Shown: one piece after another, positions 10,640 to 22,127 of the stretch
Numbering within the stretch: the stretch's first letter is position 1
Layout of the letters: each line of letters begins with the position of its first letter
Assembly: GCF_040869045.1 (NCBI RefSeq)
Contig: NC_090320.1
Location: 251,968,978-252,032,977, forward strand
Length of the DNA: 64,000 nt
Direction of reading: 5' to 3'
From: Eurosta solidaginis
Lineage: Eukaryota; Arthropoda; Insecta; Diptera; Tephritidae
Translations under genes and position numbers: made by a program
Notes under the pieces: model-generated
Told to the model about the DNA's origin: nothing
Database searches by the model: none
The model's input: only the letters and a program-made list of their open reading frames with translations

Positions 10640-11260
10640 TTTATCGAAAGTGGAGTTATCGTCGAGTTATCGTTTTGTTATCGTCGTTGCTATATACCGC
10701 TTTTGGGTGTCTTATCAAAACGTTATTAACAGGTTGTTGATTTGTCATCAATTTTATATTGATGCTTTATCGTTATCTGTTTCATAACAAATCGATGAGT
10801 CATCAATAAAAACTTAATGACAAATTAAAAAAAAATCGACAATTTTTTGATAGCCTCGGTTGAAGCAACATCCAAATTTAGAATGAAGTCTATTTAATTG
10901 GAAAACAATTTATCTAAGCGTGATCACCCTTCCGCAGGCTTCTTATTGGTTACAACAGTTGCCGATTATCTGCTTACTATCGCAAGTGAAATTATCGCCA
11001 AGTTATCGGTTTGTAATCGGCTTGTTACCGTTGAGTTATAGTTTCTTATCGTAACATAATGGACGGGTCACTGATTTGTCATCAATTTTATATTTATGCT
11101 TTATCGGTGTTTGTTACATAATAAGCAAATGATATATAGTCGGTAGCGAATTAAAAAAAAACGATATCTTTTCAATAGAAAATCGATAAATTTTGGATTA
11201 AAAATCGATTATTATTCGAAAACAAAGCAAATTTTTTTCGAGAACGAATTGATAATGTTT
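10640..11260. repeat. Degenerate TTATCG/ATCGAT-rich repeat
   Basis: Two diverged copies (about 10655-10855 and 10975-11175) share GAGTTATCG, GATTTGTCATCAATTTTATAT, ATGCTTTATCG and AATTAAAAAAAAATCGA in the same order, about 320 bp apart. The short motif TATCGATA with A/T runs recurs throughout. Similar DNA lies at 19290-19620 and 30310-30610. Confidence 0.55.
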
Positions 11261-11289
11261 TAATAACGCATCGCTGGGTTAGGCTTTAA

Positions 11290-12968
11290 GTGGCCGCTCA
11301 GCAAAGACCACACCAAACTGAATGTGTTCATAGTGCTACCAGAATTTGTTTGACGACCAAACGGAAAAATCCCCAAATAAACAACTAGACTTATAGGATT
11401 ACTCTGTATTTTTAAAAAATGCTAAACGATTTCTGGTACCTAGCTTAATTGCTGGCTAAAGATCTGGGATTTCTGCCCCACCTAATATCCGGAGCCTTGA
11501 CCTGGCAAACGCAGGACATGAACACAGAACGTGCTCAACCATTTTTTTTTTGCAGCTCGCATATCTTATATCTATTGTTACTGGGGAGGCTTATCTTATA
11601 AGCGTGGGACGCCAGAAGGCAGTGTCTAGTAAGTATGTGCATCGTGAGTCTAAAATATTTTCTTTTTAGAGATATGAGCCAATTTGGGACTTATATATCA
11701 TAGAATTTGCGCACTGTCTTAGAAATTTTGCAGCCTCGAGGTCTGTTTCTGCTTGATGGATCATATGCAACTCATGTCTCCTTTTGATTTCTCACAAACG
11801 CATTGGGATGTCTACCGTAGATTCAATGAGTTTTGCAAACTCCTTTGGCAACTCATCGGCGTGTTCGTTACCTTCTATCCCTTCATGACCCAGAATCTAG
11901 TACAGATGTATATTCTCGTCTGAGCGAAGTTTTTCCAATATTTGTTTGCATTCCGGAACACTTCTTGGTGACGTACAGCGTGAGATTATTGCCTTTATCG
12001 TCACCTGATTATCAATAAACATTCTGCAACTGTAGCTTAAGCCTTTCTCCTCCAGAAATGCTTCTGCTTTCTTAACGTAGTATCAGGATAGCTTAACACT
12101 TACCGGGTATTGTGATCGATTAAAGATGACTGACTGGTTTTGGTATTGTGTTTCGTTCTTTTGTTTCCCTGCGTCCTCGACAATGTCGCGTTCGGACGTC
12201 AGAGTTGCCATGTCTCGTGACAGTAGATAATTATCGACTGAAGGAAGCTGCAGTAATCTAGTAGCGTGTAGGATCTACTTATTTCAGGATCGACACAGTA
12301 AACAGCAAACCCAACCCTTTCCTCTAATTTTCAATCAACGGTATACACTTGTTTAGTACACACATATGTGCTGCCATTTCTACACACTGGCGCCAACCCT
12401 CCGGCTCAATTGTTGCCAAAACATCTTCTTCGAAGCTCAGGCGCGCAATCATTTATTCCGTTTGCCCGATATAAGATGGCGGTAGACTGCTTTCCTGTTA
12501 TCTCTTCAACATGGAGTTTCCACAACAACTTACCATCCAATATAACTCTTAGATACCTTATGCTATATTTTGCCTGAAGGGCTACACATTCGGGCTTAAG
12601 CTTAGTCCAATTAAGGTCTTCATATTTCGTAGTAAATAATACTAGATCGGTTTTTCCGCATTGGCGGTTAACCCGACTCCAAATGAACAGGCATTTACAT
12701 CCCGAAGTGCTTGCTCCATCAGAGAGCTGATTCTTCTTAGGCATCCGCCGCTTTTGATAACTTCAATGTCATCTTCGTATGCCGTAAGTTTGACTGGTCC
12801 TTTGTAGAAAGGTCTAAGCAATTGGTTGATAACCAGCGTCAACAACATTGGTGATAAAACCCCACCCTGTGGGCGAAGAGAGTTTCATGTAAAATATTTT
12901 GGGGCTTTCTTCGAATACTTCAACTAAACACGTGTTTGAGGATAGTCCTGTAGATGTCGAAATCCTGC
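11290..12968 (-). pseudogene. LINE relic with RT and RNase H (I/R1-like group)
   Basis: Minus-strand translation shows RPQGGVLSPMLLTLVINQL (12825-12880), then the catalytic motif as AYEDD (12768-12783) where YADD is expected, then LTANAEK and a KTDLVLFTTKY thumb region. Further on is RNase H text: ERVGFAVYCVDPE, an LDYCSFLQS stretch near 12260, and GHEGIEGNE.ADELPK near 11855-11895. An RNase H after RT is typical of I, R1, LOA and related clades. Several frameshifts and stops break the protein. Upstream sequence is cut at 12970, where a TA-flanked element begins. Confidence 0.75.
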
Positions 12969-12970
12969 TA

Positions 12971-15444
12971 CACTCAGAGAAAAAATCGTAAAACGAAAGA
13001 AACAAGTTCAAAATTAAGAACATTCGTTGACAAAAGTCTGCTAAGTACGTTTTTACTTAACTCGTGACCGATGGACTTGTTTTAAGAACAGTTTTTCCAA
13101 GCACACCGTTCGTATTTTATGACCAGTTGGGTATTGATTTGGGCTTGATTTTAGATTTTTCGTTCTCACGCTTCGAGGACGATTTGTGGTCGATTTAACA
13201 TTTTTCGGTCTCAAGTCAAGAACGGTTTCTGCTTGATCTTTGGGGGGAAGGTAATTTTTGCTATTAGTACCCATTTATTTATTTTTTTTTTCATTAATAA
13301 TAATTTTTTTGTCAACAAAGAAACTATTATTAAAATCCAAAAGATGAAAAATTGCGTATTATGCATTTTTTCATGCATTTCTCTTATTGAGAAAATCTTC
13401 TTATTTGACGATGCAATCTGAATTTATACTTAAAACATTTCATAACAATTTTGAAACTGAACGAAAAACAAGTAAGGAAGGCTAAGTTCGGCTGTAACCG
13501 AACATTACATACTCAGCTGAGAGCTTTGGAGACAAAATAAGGGAAAATCACCATGTAGGAAAATGAAACTAGGGTGACCCTGGGTAACTCTGGAATGTGT
13601 TTGTATGACATGGGTATCAAATGGAAGATATTAAAGAGTATTTTAAAAGGGAGTCGGCCATAGTTCTAAAGGTGCACCAGGGGTGACTCTATAATGTGTT
13701 TGTACGATATAGGTATCAAATTAAAGGTATTAATGATGGTTTTAAAAGGGAGTGGTGGTAGTCGTATATGTGAAGGCGTTTTCGAGATATCGATCAAAAT
13801 GTGAACCACGGTGACACAGAACATCATCTGTCGGGTACCGCTAATTTATTTATATATGTAATACCACGAACAGTATTCCTGCCAAGATTCCAAGGGCTTT
13901 TGATTGCGTCCTGCAGAACTTTTCATTTTTTTCTACTTAATATGGTAGGTGTCACACCCATTTTAAAAAGTTTTTTCTAAAGTTATTTTTTGCGTCAATA
14001 AACCAATCATATTACCATGTTTCATCCCTTTTTTCATATATGGTATAGAATTATGGCATATTTTTAATTTTTCGTAATTTCGATTTCGAAAAAATGGGCG
14101 CGGTTATAGTCGGATTTCGGCCATTTTTCGTACCCAGATAAAGTGAGTTCAGATAAGTACGCGAACTGAGCTTAGTAAAGATATATCGGGTTTTGCTCAA
14201 GTTATCGTTTTAACGGCCGAGCGGAAGGACAGACGGTCGACTGTATATAAAATCTGGGCGCGGCTTCAACCGATTTCGCCCATTTTCACAGAAAAAGGTT
14301 ACCATCATAGAGGATTGGTAAATTTTTGTTCGACTTATGGCATTAAAAGTATCCTAGGCAAATTAAATGAAAAAGGGCGGAGCCACGCCCTTATTGACAT
14401 AATTTACTTATATACTGTAAAGATATTAACTTTTCTTATAAAACTTGACTTTTAAATTTTTTTTTTTTAATGTGGGCGAGTTCTTTATCCGATTTTTCAA
14501 ATTTTTATTTAGCACATATATAGTGATAATAGTAACGTTCCTGCCAAATTTCATCATGATATCTTCAATGACTGCCAAATTACAGCTTGCAAAACTTTTA
14601 AATTACCTTCTTTTAAAAGTGGGCAGTGCCAAGCCCATTGTCCAAAATTTTACTAATTTTCTATTTTGCGTCATAAGGTCAACCCACCTACCAAGTTTCA
14701 TCGCTTTATCCGTCTTTGGCAATGAATTATCGCATTTTTTCAGTTTTTCGAAATTTTCGATATCGAAAAATTGGGCGCGGTTATAGTCCGATATCGTTCA
14801 TTTTAAATAGCGATCTGAGATGAGTGCCCAGGAACCTACGTACCAAATTTCATCAAGATACCTCAAAATTTACTCACAGTTATCGTGTTAACGGACAGAC
14901 GGACTGACGGACGGACGGACATGGCTCAAATTTTTTTTCGATACTGATGATTTTGATATATGGAAGTCTATATCTATCTCGATTCCTTTATACCTGTACA
15001 ACCAACCGTCATCGAATCAACGTTAATATACTCTGTGAGCTCTGCTCAACTGAGTATAACAACGAGTTAAAAAAATAACATAAAAAAATTGTTTTAAAAA
15101 CTTTCAGAGTTAAAAACGATCGCAACAGTAACATCATAGCCGCTGGGCCACTACGACTGCTTGATAGCTTGTGCCAAATATTGTATTTAACATTGTAGTG
15201 CACACAAATTGTAGCGTTTCTTTTTTCTTGTACTTAATTTAAGAAGATCGCTCTCTATAATAGAACATTTGTTCATATTTTAAGACCAGCCGTTCTCTTT
15301 TCAAGAATATTGTGTCAGTTCAATGACGAAGTTGTTGTTTTAAGAACAGGTTGTTCGTTTTTCAAGAACAAAAAAGTAAGAACATGAAAAGCTTGAATTG
15401 AGTCCGGTTGTGCTACATTTTAGAACGGCGTTTTTCTCTGTGTG
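12971..15444. mobile_element. TA-flanked element with short inverted ends
   Basis: Left end CACTCAGAGAAAAA (12971-12984); the right end on the other strand is CACACAGAGAAAAA (15431-15444). Both are flanked by TA (12969-12970 and 15445-15446). Both internal arms contain AAGAACA/GTTCTT-rich sequence. A family A copy (13466-15060) splits it, leaving 495 bp and 384 bp. No transposase is visible, so it would be a non-autonomous element. The TA target suggests Tc1/mariner-like mobilisation, an inference from the target only. Confidence 0.55.
13466..15060 (-). mobile_element. Family A copy, nested
   Basis: Begins AAACAAGTAAGGAAGGCTAAG with the hairpin GTTCGG-CTGTAA-CCGAAC. It carries about two units of the GTGACC/AGGTATCAAAT minisatellite. 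The internal GGGCGCGG/CCACGCCC blocks and a GACGGACTGACGGACGG tract follow, then ACTGAGTATAA. Inserted in the element 12971-15444. The stem is intact although the loop differs from other copies. Confidence 0.85.
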
Positions 15445-15789
15445 TACGTGACCTTATCTCTCTTTCAATGACAAACCGCTACAAAAAATTTTAAATTTTT
15501 AACTCTCTGAAATTCTTAAAATTTTCCCACTGGCATTATTCTATTCTATTACGCAGACTCTGTAGTTCAGCGTTTTGTGGCGTCAACATTTGTGACAAAC
15601 TGAATGTCAGCGATCATGTGCAGTAAAAGGATAAAAAGCAAACAACAACAAAAATAACGAGACCAAAATAAACTGAAAAACGTGCATGAAACATCTTTTC
15701 AACAAAAGTGACATTGCAAAATCTTCATGTCTTTTCTACACTTTGTTGCGCTTTTTATACCTTTCATGAACATGAAGACGATTTTGGTC
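15445..15789. other. No gene seen
   Basis: AT-rich sequence between the TA-flanked element and the tandem array; nothing coding recognised. Confidence 0.5.
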
Positions 15790-15794
15790 ACTCC

Positions 15795-16420
15795 TGCCGC
15801 AAATTAGAAAGTATAAACGTGAAACTTGGTGATATTTATTCTAATATCTCATAGAAGATATCCTGAAAAAATCGATTTGATCGGAGCTTTATATAATATA
15901 TATCCCATACAACAGATCTTTCAGATAGAAAGAATTTTGGCCATTTCTCCCTTAATTTAGAAAGTATACACGTGAAACTCGGTGATATATATTTTAATAT
16001 ATCGTAGAAGATTTCTGAAAAAATTACTTTGATCGGAGCTATATGTATATAGTATATACCTATCCAATACAACCGATCGTTCAGATAGAAAGATTTTTAG
16101 CCATTTCTCCTTTAATTTCCAATATAAAAACGTTAAACTTGGTGATATATATTCTAATATATCATAGAAGATTTCCTGAAAAAATCACTTTCATCGGAGC
16201 TATATGTATATAGTATATACCTATCCAATACAACCGATCGTTCAGATAGAAAGATTTTTGGCATTTCTCCCTTAGTTTCCAATATAAAAACGTGAAACTT
16301 GGTAACATATATTCTAATATATCATAGAAGATTTTCTGTAAAAATCATTTCGATCGGATCTATATATAATATATATCCCATACAACCGATCGTTCAGATA
16401 AGGGGGTTTTCTTCCATTTT
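15795..16420. repeat. Tandem array, ~153-160 bp unit
   Basis: Four units are aligned on the ...AACGTGAAACTTGG motif at 15818, 15971, 16131 and 16291, giving periods of 153, 160 and 160 bp. Each unit contains AATATATCATAGAAGAT, GATCGGAGCTATAT and CCCATACAACCGATCGTTCAGATA. The last unit degrades after 16400. No open frame is conserved across units. Confidence 0.8.
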
Positions 16421-18470
16421 TTATTTTATATTTATCTTAAAAATCGTTAAGTATGTACATCTGTTCACTATATATTTCTTATCTTATACATCCGATTATT
16501 TGGAGATTACGAACGGGATAAGATTATTGTTTAGCCCCATTCCTTACTAGTTTTGTTTTGCTTTTCTTTTGAGTCGCTTTTTTTCTAATTTTATCTGGAC
16601 TAACAGAACTTTTCGCTTTCTCTTCTAACCGTGTGCACGTACGAGGATTAGTGAGTGTCGGGGTGTTAGTGTTTGAATTTTCTATCTTACTAACTTGTCT
16701 TGTCTACATATTTGCTGTTGTTGTTGTTTGTAAGTTGGCTAGCATCATGCACCGCATCGTCCGGCGCTTAAAATCAGTCTTTACCGTAATATTGCGTTGC
16801 GCTTTTCCATTTAGTTCCATTTGACGTGAAACGTGATTACCATTTTTTTTTTTTTCATGTAACAGCTGCGCTTACTTTGCTTTACATTCACCATACTCCT
16901 TTCTCCCTACCTTCTTTGCTTCTGGCAATTGCTTGCGTGTCAACTTTAGTGCAAATGACATTGATGACATTGCAATGCTGACCAATGATGTTGCGGTGAC
17001 ATGAAAAAAAGTGGAACAAAGTAAAATGTTATCCATTGCTTTGATGATAGAGGATCTTGAAGTAGAAGGGGAGGCAGGCAGTGTGACGAAGAAAAGTGAA
17101 AATTCTTGATGTTTGATGTTATGTGACGATGGATAAATAGAGATGGCTTGATAAGAGCTTTGGTAATGTTTAATATTGAGATAAAATTGAAGAAATTAGA
17201 AACTCATTTTATGTTTTTGTGGACTTACCCCATTGGAACATTTTTTCGCTGACTACTAAAACAGAAAACTTTTGTTTGTGAAATTTAATGAGCGAAAAGT
17301 GAAAAAAGCTACTTTCTCTTAAGCAGCCACGTTGATGATTTTTTGAGGACTTAGGCGATCTCCGTAACGCCTAGCTTTGAAGCCGAGGCAACATGACTAT
17401 TTGTAGGAGGACAGATGCGCAGAGCGAGGAGGGAAGCCTTCGTATCGAAAAACCATGTACCTAAAAAGCTGCCAGGCAAAATGAGGAGAGGAATAATTGA
17501 AGGGTACCAAGAAAAGAAAATGCAGTTAATAAGCTTCCTCTTCATCTTCAGTTTCATTCTTCCTTTTGTAGCGATTAGGAGACTGTCGGAAGGTTTTTGT
17601 GAGTGTTATATTTATAAATAGAGTTATGCCCGATATACATAGATCCGGTAAGCTCCGGTAGCAAGCACCATTAAGAAACCAGCCCGACCATATCGGCATC
17701 GATATGCTATGGCCATGTTGAACCTTTTAAGCTACACAACCTCCTTGTCGTCGCCAGTCCTCGCCCACCCAGCTAAACAAGCAGGATTCACAACGGTTAG
17801 GTGAGGTTGATACTTGGATTGGATAAGCTGTTAACTGCAGAGACAACCCCTTATAAGGTGTAACACCGAGACTTAATCTTACCCGCAGTGGCTCTGATTG
17901 TCCCCGAAAATATGAATCAAATGGCGGAACAACAGTCACTGATTGGGACACTTACATATTTAAGCAGCTTAAATGGGCAGGTCTTTACCGAAAGGTGAAA
18001 TTCAGTAGTTTCACCGGGATAACACAAAGAGTTTAAGTTGATGACACAAACCATTAACGCAAACTTAAAACGATTGAAGGGAATTGTTTCAGGCTTTCAA
18101 AGGTAATGATCAGGCGCACGGTTTGAGATGTTGGATGGAGCAGATATGTCAAAGCCGTAGGATGCGAGATTTTAGAGGGGGGCAAAGAACTCTTTGGAGC
18201 TGAGAGTCTTACAGATATTCATGCAACTATCGAGCTCCTTCTGACCGTGAGGGGGGTTAATTCGATGTGGCGCTGAGAAAGGCTCCAAGGATTTCATCAT
18301 GATAAAGAAAAATTTATACACATGCTTGTTAACTTAAGAGAGCGAGCATGTGAACTTCCTACTCGGAGAGACTTCTGTCTACTCCTGCAAACTTGCTGAA
18401 AAGGGATCGAAAAGTCGACCTTACTAACTTAGCCTGAATTGTGGAAAAACGATGCGCCCAGAAGTCTGAG
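16421..18470. other. No supported gene
   Basis: Includes a GTTGTTGTTGTT stretch at 16713-16728, a poly-T at 16843-16855 and AT-rich spacer. From about 17650 onward the sequence becomes less AT-rich and looks like old transposon DNA, but no domain could be read before 18480. Confidence 0.4.
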
Positions 18471-18479
18471 TTGCCTTGT

Positions 18480-18740
18480 CTGCAGCAATGGACATCGTTC
18501 TCAGACAGTTTTGAGTCGACTTCCTTTTGTCCTTGTCTATCTATGGTTATGGGAGTGTTAATGACTCACTGCGCATCGTGGATTCCTACATACTAGACAG
18601 CCCTAGCTGTGTTAGCTGTAAGGAAGAAGAGGTGGAATAATTCAGTCCCTTTATACTCATCTGTCCAACGAGGACGAGACGTGAATATATCTGCCGGGAC
18701 GTATTCGACTCTCCGGAGAAAAATTTCAAGATTTATGTGC
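18480..18740 (+). pseudogene. Possible LINE relic: end of RNase H and CCHC-like tail
   Basis: One frame reads GVLMTHC, matching the TGHC-type motif at the end of LINE RNase H regions. The next frame gives C.SCKEEEVE...ICP, resembling the CRSC.EEE...CP segment that follows RNase H in I/R1-type elements. At least one frameshift and stops separate them. This may be the same kind of element as 11290-12968, but on the plus strand. Confidence 0.4.
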
Positions 18741-18744
18741 GCCT

Positions 18745-19285
18745 TGTTTGTAGCTAATTAGCTGGAAGCCAATTTTACGGTAAGACTAGGGTTTAACACA
18801 ATAAACCAACATAAAAGTGTCCAAGTGAGCTATTCCTTAACTGGACAGCTGACACCCAACCTATTCTAAATTACTTGTTTGTCCTGTTAGCTACTGCGTA
18901 GGGAGCTGGTTGAAACAGGCTATCGTCGAAATATCGGCATGCTCATGCTCGAAAGAGCTGCATGTTTATTTAGTTTGAGAAAGAAGCTGTTGAGTTTCCT
19001 AACCAAAGGGATTGGTTCTGATAAGGAATTCTCCTGGAGCAGCGAAGCTCTGTCTATTACAGAAATCACGGTCTGAAGGAAACTGCAATAGTCAAAAAGT
19101 CATAAAATTTGATTGATCGGTAGCTAATAGCTGCAGCCGCTGTTACTGTGTGTGTATTTACTCTGTCGTAGCCGTTTCCATTTGCCACTTTGAACTCCCC
19201 CGTAGGAGTTTTTATCTTCTGTTATGAAAAGTTACTGTAGTATAGAATCGCGTCCCCCATAAAATATTGATAGCTCTTCATAGGA
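18745..19285. other. No gene seen
   Basis: Moderate-GC sequence following the LINE relic, probably old repeat DNA; nothing specific identified. Confidence 0.4.
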
Positions 19286-19289
19286 AAAA

Positions 19290-19620
19290 TTGTAATAATA
19301 AATCGATGACGAGTCGATAAATTTTTGATAACATATCGACAAATTTTTGAAAAAAAATCTAACAACTCATAATACGCAGAGAAAAAAGTGATAACAAATC
19401 TATAGATTTTCGATAACAAATCGATACATTTTTGATACCACACCGATAACTTGTCGATAAATAGCCGATAACTTTTCGATAATAAATCGATACTTTTTGA
19501 TAATAAAAATAAATCGACAGCTCTTTGATACCATATCGATAATTAATGAAACGATTACTGTATGATAACTAGTCCAAAAAGGTTTTATAACAAATCGATA
19601 ACTCACCGTAAAATATACCG
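19290..19620. repeat. ATCGATAAC-type degenerate array
   Basis: About fifteen imperfect copies of an 18-22 bp motif, roughly AACAAATCGATAACTTTTTGAT, in head-to-tail order. Closely similar DNA lies at 30310-30610. Confidence 0.65.
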
Positions 19621-20050
19621 ATATCTTGTATATGCCTTGTCGTTAGCACACCTGCATTAAACTTTTCCGTTAACATCCACTTGCTTCGTCTTTTCCCTAT
19701 CCTTTCCCTGCGTGCCTTGGCTTGCTTTATGCTTACTTCTATATACCCCCATACAGCATACTACCATGCAAAAATACGATTAGTTTAGGATGAGACCGGG
19801 ATGAGTCGAAAAGAAGTAGGCGACTAATTCTAATTTTGATCTGATTTGTATGCGTTGAACTGTTCCCTTTTGTTTGAGCATGTCCTATGAGGAGACTAAT
19901 TGAACCAATTTGTACCCGACCGGGAACTATAGGACCAGTACCTTTTGTACCCATATGGGAACGAATGAAGATTAAAGCGTTAGTTTTCGTGTGGCACGAG
20001 GTTATGTACATTTTTAAAATATGCCAAAAATTGTTAGATACATCTATGTA

Positions 20051-20430
20051 AAACAAGAAAGGAAAGCTAAGTTCGGGTGTAACCGAACATTGCATACTCA
20101 GCTGCCAAATTACAGCTTGCAAAACTTTTAAATTTCCTTCTTTTAAAAGTGGGAGGGGCGGCGCCCATTGTTCAAATTCTTACTAATTTTCTATTCTGCG
20201 TCATAAGTTCAACCCACCTAGCAACTTTCATCGGTTTATCCGTCCTTGGTAATGAATTATCGAACTTTTTCGGGTTTTCGAAATTTTCAATAACGATGGG
20301 CGTGGTTATAGTCCGATTTCGTTAATTTTTAGTAGCGAACTGAGATGAGTGCTCAGGAACATACATACCAAATTTCATTAAGATACCTCAAAACTGACTC
20401 AAGTTATCGACGGACATGGCGAAATACAAA
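20051..20430 (-). mobile_element. Family A copy, internally deleted
   Basis: The hairpin end (AAACAAGAAAGGAAAGCTAAGTTCGGGTGTAACCGAAC...CATACTCAGCTG) is joined directly to the internal block CCAAATTACAGCTTGCAAAAC near 20104. The minisatellite and about 1.1 kb of other internal sequence are missing. It fades after GACGGACATGGCGAAAT (near 20420). Confidence 0.8.
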
Positions 20431-21410
20431 AGAGGTCAATAGGAGACCGCTCTCTTTAGGGATTAGTCACACTATTTCTTCCTGGGTACTTCAAAAGACT
20501 ACGCTTATGCTTACACTACGAATACGCTAACATTTTGCATTCCCACATACCGTTAGCAAAGATCCATACACATCAAAAAATTAACGGCGCTGACAAGACT
20601 AAAGTCTGGCGTCAACTTTGTTGTTGGGTATTTTCATCCATGAAGGAGTTTAGCGTCACATCTTCATTGGAGCTTACACTTCTTTGTCTATAACTACATA
20701 TGTGTATGTGAAATAATCTCTATGCTTCAAGCTACTGGCTATGTGTAGGTGTGGCTGATGGTTTTGATGTACATAAGTGCGGCTGCTGGCTTCACTGTTG
20801 TTGTGGATTTATTTAGTAGCAGCATAGTGATGTATAGAGCTGCTAATATTCACCACATTACAATACATGTCAGTCTCATGCGGCGTCACTAGCATTTCAC
20901 TTACAAACATACATAAGCATTCTCGTTCGACATCACGACACTTTGCACATCTTGCAAATGAAATTTTATATTTCTGAAGTTAAATTCGATTGGAAATTTA
21001 CAGCAAAAGTTTGAGGTCAAATGACAAATACAACCATTGGGTCATGCTTAAGTCCTTGTAAGTTGTAGAAGGCTTCTTTTTGGGAAATTTTTTGTTCTTG
21101 AACTAATTTGAAAAAGTGTTTGTATGTATGTTTGTAAGAAATGTGTGCTAAGATTGACACTTTCAAGCCAAAATCCTTTTAGAATTTAAATTTTAAAGTG
21201 GAAATTTAGTTTTCAATGTTCAGTTGAATTTGACACGAAGTGAAAGAAAGTTTTTTTAAACAATTTCTAAATTAATTTGTCTCTTACAATTTTCTGAGGT
21301 TGAACAAAATTTTTTTTATAACTTCTTTTATATAAGCCCGATTTCTTGTTTACCTCGTGGCTTCCGTGCGAAATTGGGCAAGTTTGTAATGGTTTTCCAG
21401 GTAATATCCC
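20431..21410. other. No gene seen
   Basis: AT-rich spacer with TGTATGTATGTTTG-type runs near 21120. No coding feature supported. Confidence 0.45.
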
Positions 21411-21774
21411 TTTGAGCGAAAGTGAGTGAAGTTTGTAGTATCGTCGCTGCTCTCAAAAGATAATTATATTTTCTTATATGAATTTATAATTTGAAAATCT
21501 AGAAAGGACCTCGACCAATTAAAAAAAAAATAGGTAAATAAATACTTGGAGCGATTTGTCTCCGAAGAGATTTAGACTGAGCTGCTCTTCCCTTTGAGCG
21601 AAAGGGAGTGAAGTTTGTAGTGTCGTCGCTGCTCTCAAAAGATAATTATATTTTCTTATATGAATTTATAATTTGAAAATCTAGAAAGGACCTCGACCAA
21701 TTAAAAAAAAAAAATAGGTAAATAAATACTAGGAGCGATTTGTCTCCGAAGAGATTTATACTGAGCTGCTCTTC
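21411..21774. repeat. 182-bp direct tandem duplication
   Basis: Two copies (21411-21592 and 21593-21774) run from TTTGAGCGAAAG to GAGCTGCTCTTCC with only a few differences. Each ends in GCGATTTGTCTCCGAAGAGATTTA, which resembles the 3' region of the SINE family (CGCGATAACCTCCGAAGAG). Confidence 0.85.
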
Positions 21775-22127
21775 CAAATTACCAGAGCGATTCTTTTGCA
21801 TACAGTTAAAGTAGCTCACTACTGGTGGTCCCCTGCGGCCAAGAATCCTCTGGGTAGGAACATCCGTTTGGTGGCGAGCTGATGTGCGAAGGCGAAAACC
21901 TGGTTGTACCACTCTGACATACTTGGTTTAAGAGTTAGCTAGGAGATTTTCATCGGCAGCTTCTGAAATCCTGGCCGGCTCGATATATAAGTACGCTGAG
22001 CTGGTTGTGAACTGGGCTTAGAACCTGGCACGTCAAACCACACTCCAACGAAAAAGATAAAAGCCTCGAATAAGAAGACAAACTTTTACTGATAACGACC
22101 CACACAATCCTTTAAAGGAATTTTTTT

